Shown here: in pieces, positions 1 to 4,754 of the stretch
How the letters are laid out: the number at the start of each line of letters is the position of its first letter
Numbering within the stretch: the first letter of the stretch is position 1
Assembly (NCBI GenBank): GCA_003552425.1
Contig: PUMC01000036.1
Span: forward strand, 1 to 12,035
Direction of reading: 5' to 3'
DNA from: Candidatus Acetothermia bacterium
GTDB taxonomy: Bacteria > Bipolaricaulota > Bipolaricaulia > Bipolaricaulales > Bipolaricaulaceae
Length of the DNA stretch: 12,035 nucleotides
The notes under the pieces: generated by a model
The model's input: the letters and a program-made list of their open reading frames with translations, nothing else
Database searches by the model: none
What the model was told of the DNA's origin: nothing
Translations under genes and position numbers: made by a program

Positions 1-349
1 GGGGGGTCAGCGCATCAATCTGCTCCGAGACGTCGACAAGCCCGTCCAAAGGTACCAAGGCACCCTCGCGCGCCCACTCGGCCATCAGACCGAGCCACGG
101 CATCGGGGTGACGTCCGGCGGGTTGCCGGCGGCCAAGCGCGTGGCCAGAATGGCCGGTCGGTCGCGGCCGACGATCTCGACGCTCACGTTGATGTCCGGG
201 TACTCGGCCATGAACGCCTGGACGACCTTAGCGAAAGCAACACCCTGGTGACCCGGCCAGCCATGCATCACGTACACTGTCTCCTGTGCGGCGGCGAGGC
301 CGCCCCACACCATCATCAGCCCTACCATCAAGACTGCAAATCGCTTCAT
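1..349 (-). CDS. Sugar ABC transporter substrate-binding protein, N-terminal part (runs off left edge)
   Basis: This is the first 116 codons of a secreted solute-binding protein of the family 1 (carbohydrate) type; the rest lies beyond base 1. The protein begins with K2 and R3, then a hydrophobic stretch and an Ala-Ala-Ala-Gln cleavage region near residue 22: a Sec signal peptide, leaving the mature protein periplasmic or cell-surface. The mature part follows the usual pattern of sugar-binding proteins: a first beta strand, a helix ending in FMAEYPDINVSVE, then AGNPPDVTPMPW, the typical NPPDV segment before the first hinge. The start is supported by an AAAGGAGG ribosome binding site about 8 bases upstream. 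It lies 105 bp after the kinase gene on the same strand, so it probably belongs to that operon, with permease genes expected further left. The sugar cannot be predicted from this fragment. Class confidence is high, substrate unknown. Confidence 0.85.
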   Translation of the reverse strand, partial: MKRFAVLMVGLMMVWGGLAAAQETVYVMHGWPGHQGVAFAKVVQAFMAEYPDINVSVEIVGRDRPAILATRLAAGNPPDVTPMPWLGLMAEWAREGALVPLDGLVDVSEQIDALTP

Positions 350-366
350 CGCTCTACTCCTCCTTT

Positions 367-384
367 GTTGAGACGTCTTTCAAC
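367..384. repeat. Interrupted palindrome directly upstream of the binding-protein RBS
   Basis: The sequence GTTGAGACGTCTTTCAAC contains the perfect 8-bp palindrome AGACGTCT flanked by GTTG and CAAC, with a 2-base asymmetry. It lies only a few bases upstream of the binding-protein ribosome binding site. Such a site could be an operator or a small mRNA structure that sets expression of the binding protein relative to the upstream enzymes. Chance occurrence is possible. Confidence 0.35.
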
Positions 385-454
385 GCCCGATCGCTCGCCC
401 TACCTGTCCTCCGTATCTCACCTCCTTGCTCGAACCTTATGGACATCGAGCGAC

Positions 455-1141
455 TCATGGACAGCGCTTCCCTTGGTCCTGTTCCGCGGAACCGGCGAGC
501 TCTCCGTCCACCAACCGGTAGTCCCGGGTGACAATGAGGCCAGCCCGCAGACGCTGTTGAGAAATAATAACATGTTCAAGGGCAAGGATGCTTTCCAAGA
601 ACCCATCCTGAGTTTCGCGCCCCCGCGCCAGACGCGCGGCACGCGTATCGCGATAGTCGCGCTCGATGAACACCCTGAGGTCAACATGCCGCAGCATCGT
701 CGTATAGGTCCCCTCAACGATGAGCACACGGGTATCCGAAAGATCCAGCGTCTCCTCGGTGATGCGGTCCTCTTGGTAGATGACCAACGGCTTGCGCAGC
801 TGCTCGACACCATCCTTGGCTTGAGCGAGGTGTTCGTCCATAAGGTCAAGACGCACTTCGGACATTCCCACCCAGTCGGTATCCTTCCGCCGGACCGCAT
901 CGTTGGTGCGGGGCGGGTACACGAAGTAATCGTCCTGCTGCAGGATCGCCGCCGGAACACCACGGCTCTCGAGCCCATGCCTCAGCACTTCCGCAAGCTC
1001 GGATTTGCCGCTTCCTGACTCCCCACCGATCGTCACGATGAAGATTCCAGGGTGGTTGTTGCATGCCTCCATCACCCTCATCGCCAACGCCTCGCCAGCG
1101 CGCCGGTGTTCAGCGGTGATGTGCAGCTTGTCGCCCCTCAT
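455..1141 (-). CDS. P-loop kinase of the uridine kinase/phosphoribulokinase family
   Basis: The 228-residue protein has a Walker A loop GESGSGKS at residues 40-47, a QQDDYFVYPP segment at 68-77 and a hydrophobic strand VLIVEGTY at 139-146. In the uridine kinase/phosphoribulokinase fold the D-D-Y/F segment supplies the acidic residue near the phosphoryl acceptor, and the VEG segment acts as a Walker-B-like strand. Later residues RDYRDTRAARLARGR resemble the basic lid of the fold. Length fits uridine kinase (about 210-230). The ATG overlaps the stop of the glycosyltransferase gene as ATGA, with GGGGGG just upstream, so translation is probably coupled. Its place between a glycosyltransferase and a sugar-binding protein argues that the true substrate is a sugar, glycerate or similar small molecule rather than uridine; this is inference. 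The kinase fold is secure, the substrate is not. Confidence 0.85.
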   Translation of the reverse strand: MRGDKLHITAEHRRAGEALAMRVMEACNNHPGIFIVTIGGESGSGKSELAEVLRHGLESRGVPAAILQQDDYFVYPPRTNDAVRRKDTDWVGMSEVRLDLMDEHLAQAKDGVEQLRKPLVIYQEDRITEETLDLSDTRVLIVEGTYTTMLRHVDLRVFIERDYRDTRAARLARGRETQDGFLESILALEHVIISQQRLRAGLIVTRDYRLVDGELAGSAEQDQGKRCP

Positions 1142-2364
1142 GTGCCCCCCCGCTGGTGACCCCGATACAGCGCACGATGCCGTCGGGCCGATGCATCCCA
1201 GCTGTAAACCTGTTCGACCGTCGCGCGTGCCCGCGACCCCATCCGGGCACGACGCTCAGGATCGGAAAGGAGCGCCCGCAGAGCACCGCCGAAAGCTACG
1301 AGATCGGTTGGATCAACAAGCAGGCCATCGTGGTCGTGGGTCATCACTTCGGACGGGCCACCAAACTTGGTGGCAACGACCGGCACGCCGCAAGCCATGG
1401 CCTCCAGCATCACGATACCGAAGAGTTCATACCGCGACGGCATGACGAACACGTCGATCGCCCGGTAGAAGTCCGGAAGCGACTCCTGGGGAAGGACATC
1501 CATCCACCGAAACCGCTCACCTAGCGCGAGGTCCTCCACCAGTTCCTTGAGCCTGCCGTATTCGGCCGCTTCTCGGGGATCGTCGGCCGCCCCCGCACTG
1601 AGCGCAAAGAAGAACTGTTCTCCGTCAGCCACAAGCTGCTGCGCGACACGCAGGAACAGATCGTAGCCCTTGCGAGGATCCAACCTTCCCAGAGCCGCCG
1701 CCAAAGGACCCTCGGGAAGGGAGAAGCTACGGCGCAACACCCCCGGCGAACGCTCGTCCGAAGGCCTGAAGCGAGCCGTGTCCACGCCCGGCGGAACCAC
1801 TTCGATCTTGCAGGGATCCACCCCGTACAGCCCCACTAGGTCGTCCCGCTCGACCCGGGTCGACGCCACCAACACGTCGCATGCATCGCCAGCCATTGTC
1901 TCGGCACGAATTCGACCAGCGTACGGTCCGTGTTCTGCCTCCGGAAGCGCTGCGAGCTTTCGCTTTCCAAGGGAGTGGGAAGTGTGAAGCCAGCGGCGTC
2001 CCGCTTTCAGCGCGTCCGCCACGAACGCTCCGTCCCAGAAGTGTGAATGAAGCACATCGTCCTGACCCAACTCCTGAGCCACCCCGTCGGCAAACGCCTC
2101 CAAGTAAGGCTCGAGTTCCTCTTTGGGTACGAACGAACGTGGTCCGACCGGAAGGCGGCGCACAACGGCTCCGGGGCAGATCTCCTCAGAGGCGGGCTTG
2201 CCCTCGCCACGATCCCGGGTGAACGCGGTGACCGCAACACCTGCTTGAGCCAGGTGTGCGGCCAGATCACGAATGTACACACACTGACCGCCGATCTCCG
2301 GTTCGCCGATCCGACCTAGCGGATCCCCATGTGGGGTCAGCATCGCTACACTAAGCTCAGGCAA
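1138..2364 (-). CDS. GT4-family glycosyltransferase, sucrose-/mannosylfructose-phosphate synthase-like
   Basis: This retaining GT-B glycosyltransferase of about 408 residues would transfer a sugar from an NDP-sugar to an acceptor, probably in the cytosol. The N-terminus has MLTPHGDPLG and then IGGQCVYIRDLA (GGQ at 25-27), the arrangement seen in sucrose-phosphate synthase, sucrose synthase and mannosylfructose-phosphate synthase. The C-terminal domain has GRLDPRKGYD, and the E-x7-E motif with glutamates at about 313 and 321, followed by ACGVPVVAT and GGPSEV, typical of the GT4 nucleotide-sugar site. I chose the TTG at 2364: GGAGGT lies 5 bases before it and it keeps the first beta strand (LSVAML). 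An ATG at 2343 would cut that strand off. The gene overlaps the end of deoR by 8 bp and the kinase start by 4 bp. No phosphatase domain is fused. The donor and acceptor cannot be assigned; trehalose-type or MshA-like GT4 chemistry is an alternative. Confidence 0.88.
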   Translation of the reverse strand: MPELSVAMLTPHGDPLGRIGEPEIGGQCVYIRDLAAHLAQAGVAVTAFTRDRGEGKPASEEICPGAVVRRLPVGPRSFVPKEELEPYLEAFADGVAQELGQDDVLHSHFWDGAFVADALKAGRRWLHTSHSLGKRKLAALPEAEHGPYAGRIRAETMAGDACDVLVASTRVERDDLVGLYGVDPCKIEVVPPGVDTARFRPSDERSPGVLRRSFSLPEGPLAAALGRLDPRKGYDLFLRVAQQLVADGEQFFFALSAGAADDPREAAEYGRLKELVEDLALGERFRWMDVLPQESLPDFYRAIDVFVMPSRYELFGIVMLEAMACGVPVVATKFGGPSEVMTHDHDGLLVDPTDLVAFGGALRALLSDPERRARMGSRARATVEQVYSWDASARRHRALYRGHQRGGT

Positions 2365-3112
2365 GCAACACCTCCAGACCAGCGTCCCGAAGCTCCTCCA
2401 CCACATCCGGGGCGGCGCCGCTATCGGTGATCAACGTGTCCACTTCCGCCAGAGGAACGATCTTGAGAAAGCTGTCCATACCAAGTTTGGAGGAGTCAGC
2501 AAGGACCACACTGCGACTGCCTGCGCGCACCATCCGTTGCTTGACACCTGCCTCAAGCGCGTTGTTCACGGAGATTCCTCGACGCGAAACCCCGTTGATG
2601 CCCACGAACGCGATGTCCGCAGCGATGCCCTCAAGGAAACACTCCGCCAGCGAGCCCACAAAGCACAACCCCGGCTCGAAGAGCACCCCCCCAACCACGA
2701 TGAGTTCCGCGCGCGGGGCATTGACCAACTCGTTCAGCGCGTACACCGAGTTCGTCACGAGAGAAAGCTCGCGGTCACGAAGCTGGCGGGCGAGGAACAG
2801 CGTGGTGCTGCCCGCATCGATGATCACCTTGTCACCGTCCTCGGGAAGCTGGGCTGCCAGTTCGGCGATGGCCTGCTTAGCCTCGAGGTTGACGCTGCTC
2901 TGTTCTTGAAACGCCGGGGCAAACCGCGCCACCTGTGTGGCCACAGCGCCACCATGGTTGCGCCTGAGCACCCCTTGGCGCTCCAACGCTTCTAGGTCGG
3001 AACGGATGGTCACAGCAGACACACTCAGCTTGCGGCTCAGCTCGGCCACCGTAGCACCTCCCCGAGCCAACACAGTCATGGCGATCCGATGCCTTCTTTC
3101 ATCTACGAGCAT
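2357..3112 (-). CDS. DeoR-family transcriptional regulator
   Basis: The 251-residue protein has the standard DeoR layout. An N-terminal winged helix-turn-helix covers about residues 5-56: ERRHRIAMTVLARGG, then TVAELSRKLSVSAVTIRSDL, then the wing ending in RRNHGGA. The C-terminal sugar-phosphate-sensing domain shows IIDAGSTTLFLA, LVTNS, VVGGVLFEPG, AFVGINGVS and VLADSSKLG, the ligand-pocket motifs of the isomerase-like DeoR fold. Members usually repress their own operon and release DNA on binding a phosphorylated sugar intermediate. It is the first gene of the minus-strand operon, so it probably controls the glycosyltransferase, kinase and transporter behind it. The ATG at 3112 matches the normal family start (MxxxERRHRI). 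An in-frame ATG at 3184 has a better GAGGAG site but would add 24 atypical residues and translate through the predicted promoter; I consider it less likely. Confidence 0.92.
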   Translation of the reverse strand: MLVDERRHRIAMTVLARGGATVAELSRKLSVSAVTIRSDLEALERQGVLRRNHGGAVATQVARFAPAFQEQSSVNLEAKQAIAELAAQLPEDGDKVIIDAGSTTLFLARQLRDRELSLVTNSVYALNELVNAPRAELIVVGGVLFEPGLCFVGSLAECFLEGIAADIAFVGINGVSRRGISVNNALEAGVKQRMVRAGSRSVVLADSSKLGMDSFLKIVPLAEVDTLITDSGAAPDVVEELRDAGLEVLLA

Positions 3113-3133
3113 CTTCTTGCGCCCATTACCGCA

Positions 3134-3158
3134 GCGTTTACGTATGTTAACGTTTGCG
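3134..3158. promoter_or_regulatory. Candidate DeoR operator: AT-rich island with direct repeats
   Basis: A 25-bp AT-rich island stands out in GC-rich surroundings. It contains CGTTTACG and CGTTTGCG 16 bp apart, and GTTTACGT and GTTAACGT 10 bp apart (one helical turn, 7 of 8 identical), plus the palindrome GTTAAC. Direct repeats near their own promoter are common operators for DeoR-type repressors. The island covers the predicted -10 box of the deoR operon, so bound protein would block transcription. Assignment to this regulator is inference. Confidence 0.5.
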
Positions 3159-3172
3159 CCCCCCAGCCGCAA
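3144..3172 (-). promoter_or_regulatory. Predicted sigma-70-type promoter of the deoR operon
   Basis: On the minus strand TTGCGG (3172-3167) is separated by exactly 17 bases from TAACAT (3149-3144). Transcription would start near 3137, giving a leader of about 25 bases before the ATG at 3112. The hexamers match the consensus only partly (3/6 and 4/6), but spacing, AT-richness and overlap with the repeat island support it. Confidence 0.45.
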
Positions 3173-3207
3173 GACGCGCCGCATCCGCCTCTCCTCGGGG
3201 GCTAGCC

Positions 3208-3236
3208 AAAGAAACGCGGGGAACTGTGTCCCCCGC
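3208..3236 (-). terminator. Putative intrinsic terminator of the small exported-protein gene
   Basis: GCGGGG (3216-3221) pairs with CCCCGC (3231-3236) around a 9-base loop. On the minus strand the stem is followed by GTTTCTTT. It lies about 110 bases past the stop codon of the gene ending at 3346 and just before the promoter of the deoR operon, where a terminator is expected. The T tract is interrupted, so efficiency is uncertain. Confidence 0.42.
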
Positions 3237-3345
3237 CATCACAAGAACGGAAGTTTCACGCGCAGTCGACCCGTCGGCGCACGGGGCAGCAAGCTACCAC
3301 CCCCCTGGCCATCGTCAACCGACAGACCACAACGGGCGCCGAAGC

Positions 3346-3867
3346 TCAGTACACCCAGCCGAACTCGAGGCCTATCCTTGTCAAAACCTCAACGCGATCG
3401 CGCTCAGGGCCACACTGCGGTGGAGGACTGGCCACCCCGAACAGGGTCAGCACAGCCCCTAGCCCCGTGAGCAACCCACCGAGAGGACGGTCGCCAAGTG
3501 CCGAGAGGTATTGTCCGCCTGCGACAAACAGCAAGCCTCCTCCGATGAGCGCGTTTCTTGAAAGACGGCAGTGGTCGAGCTTTCGTCGGGCAGCGGCCAT
3601 GGCTGTGGTCCATTCCGTGAACGTGAGGGGCGTTTCCCGCCCTGGACGGGGGGAGAAGTTCACCTCAGCGATCAACACCAACGGGTAGTTCAGCACCGTT
3701 CGCGGACCGGTCCGGAACTTCACGTACTCAGAGGTCAGAGCCTCCAGCGTTCCCTCAACGACCCGCCCGTCGCGCAACACCAGCTCATCCCCCAAGGCTG
3801 GACTGCCCAGCACACCCGCGAGCAGCGCTGCAAGCAGCAACCCAACGACACACCTGCATCTCGTCAT
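3346..3867 (-). CDS. Small exported/membrane protein of unknown function
   Basis: I do not recognise this 173-residue protein. The N-terminus (MTRCRC then a hydrophobic run to about residue 22, with ALG-D near 26) looks like a Sec signal peptide. Residues 27-70 (DELVLRDGRVVEGTLEAL ... YVKFRTG ... VLIAEVNF) read as a short all-beta segment like the SH3/Sm-like repeats in many bacterial envelope proteins, where a DGxxxxG turn is followed by a valine-rich strand. Two Gly/Leu-rich hydrophobic stretches follow (about 106-124 and 128-146), probably a transmembrane hairpin, with a short polar tail. The ATG at 3867 is preceded by GGGGGGTG and gives the signal peptide; upstream in-frame codons add a non-native Pro/Gly/Cys-rich extension. 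It is divergent from the SurA-like gene, so a shared envelope role is possible but unproven. Confidence 0.7.
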   Translation of the reverse strand: MTRCRCVVGLLLAALLAGVLGSPALGDELVLRDGRVVEGTLEALTSEYVKFRTGPRTVLNYPLVLIAEVNFSPRPGRETPLTFTEWTTAMAAARRKLDHCRLSRNALIGGGLLFVAGGQYLSALGDRPLGGLLTGLGAVLTLFGVASPPPQCGPERDRVEVLTRIGLEFGWVY

Positions 3868-3969
3868 GCTCACACCCCCCAGAACATTCGAGGAAGCCCC
3901 TTGCTTCATAGGACACTGTAGCGCAGGCCCAGCGCAGAACAGGGGGGCAAGCGCCCCACACCTTGGAGG

Positions 3970-4017
3970 CGTTGACCCCCCCACAGGGTGTCCGCTGTCC
4001 CACGTTGACCCCCCCCC
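3970..4017. repeat. Two C-rich direct repeats in the divergent promoter region
   Basis: CGTTGACCCCCCC occurs at 3970-3982 and again at 4003-4015, where the C run extends to nine. The repeats are 33 bp apart, about three helical turns, so a regulator could bind the same DNA face twice. Each contains TTGACC, a good -35 hexamer. They lie between the two divergent exported-protein genes. A regulatory role is inferred only from position and spacing. Confidence 0.4.
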
Positions 4018-4034
4018 ACCACAACATGCAGAAT
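4005..4034 (+). promoter_or_regulatory. Candidate promoter of the SurA-N-like gene
   Basis: TTGACC (4005-4010, 5 of 6 consensus) is followed after 18 bases by CAGAAT (4029-4034, 4 of 6). Transcription would start near 4041, upstream of the GAGGTGA ribosome binding site at 4053-4059. The -35 is part of the second C-rich repeat. Confidence 0.35.
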
Positions 4035-4064
4035 AGCTCATCCAGAGCTATCGAGGTGAGAACC

Positions 4065-4754
4065 GTGCGTATCGTGCTGGGTGTTGCGTTCTTGTGCGCG
4101 GTGGCGCTTGTGACCGTGGGCGCAGAGCCGGTGGCGGTGGTCAACGGCGAGGAGATCTCACGGGAGACGCTGCAGCAGCGGACGAACCTGTACAGCATCG
4201 TGATGACGATCTACCAACAGTTCCCTGCCTTTGCAGAGACCCTCCTTCTCACGGACGAAGGTCGGGCCCTCCAACGGCGCTATGAGCGCGATACGCTCGA
4301 GCAACTCATCCTCCGTAGCCTTCAGCTCCAGGAAGCACGCAAGCGCGATATCCAGATCGACGCACAGCGTCTGGCATCTCGGGTGGACGGAATCCTCGGC
4401 GACATCATGCTTCAGAACCAACTCAGCGAAGACGAACTCATCGAGGTTCTTGCGCAGCAAGGCCGTACGCTAGACGGATTCCGGGAGGAGATCACCACAA
4501 ACGTCCGCGAGGACTTCCTCATCGACGGCCTGCACCGGTCCGTCGTCGGCGAAGTCACGGTGGACGATGCGTCCATCGAAGCCTATTACGAGAACAACAA
4601 GGACAGCTTCCTCGACGACGAAGGCAACATCCAACCGCTCCCCGAGGTCCACGAGGAAATCGAAGACCGCCTCCTCCAGCGAGCCCGCCGCGACGCGTGG
4701 GACGCATGGCTCACAACCCTCCGCGAAGAAGCCGACGTCACGGTGAACCTGTAG
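4065..4754 (+). CDS. SurA-N-like exported chaperone domain protein without parvulin domain
   Basis: The 229-residue protein has a signal peptide (VRIVLGVAFLCAVALVTVGA, cleavage near 20) followed directly by VAVVNGEEISRETLQQRT, the hallmark start of SurA/PrsA N-terminal domains. The rest is helical: a long charged region at 68-115, then EDELIEVLAQQGRTLDGFRE at 122-141, the paired-helix pattern of SurA-N. At 165-185 it reaches VTVDDASIEAYYENNKDSF, where a parvulin PPIase domain is normally inserted, but passes straight to PLPEVHEEIEDRLLQ, the closing helix. So the isomerase domain is absent, and a holdase-type role in folding exported proteins is the best guess. No lipobox is seen. The GTG at 4065 has GAGGTGA 5 bases upstream; an in-frame GTG at 4056 and ATG at 4026 have no good site. 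Its last 17 bases overlap the end of the convergent GH57 gene. Confidence 0.8.
   Translation: MRIVLGVAFLCAVALVTVGAEPVAVVNGEEISRETLQQRTNLYSIVMTIYQQFPAFAETLLLTDEGRALQRRYERDTLEQLILRSLQLQEARKRDIQIDAQRLASRVDGILGDIMLQNQLSEDELIEVLAQQGRTLDGFREEITTNVREDFLIDGLHRSVVGEVTVDDASIEAYYENNKDSFLDDEGNIQPLPEVHEEIEDRLLQRARRDAWDAWLTTLREEADVTVNL

Noticed and set aside
248..1018. Long plus-strand ORF opposite the kinase gene
   Set aside because: The opposite strand carries a clear P-loop kinase; this frame gives a low-complexity His/Arg/Pro-rich product with no motif, a typical shadow in GC-rich DNA.
3112..3184. In-frame upstream ATG of deoR with a GAGGAG ribosome binding site
   Set aside because: It would add 24 residues unlike DeoR N-termini and run through the predicted promoter and operator. 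The possibility is kept only as an alternative.
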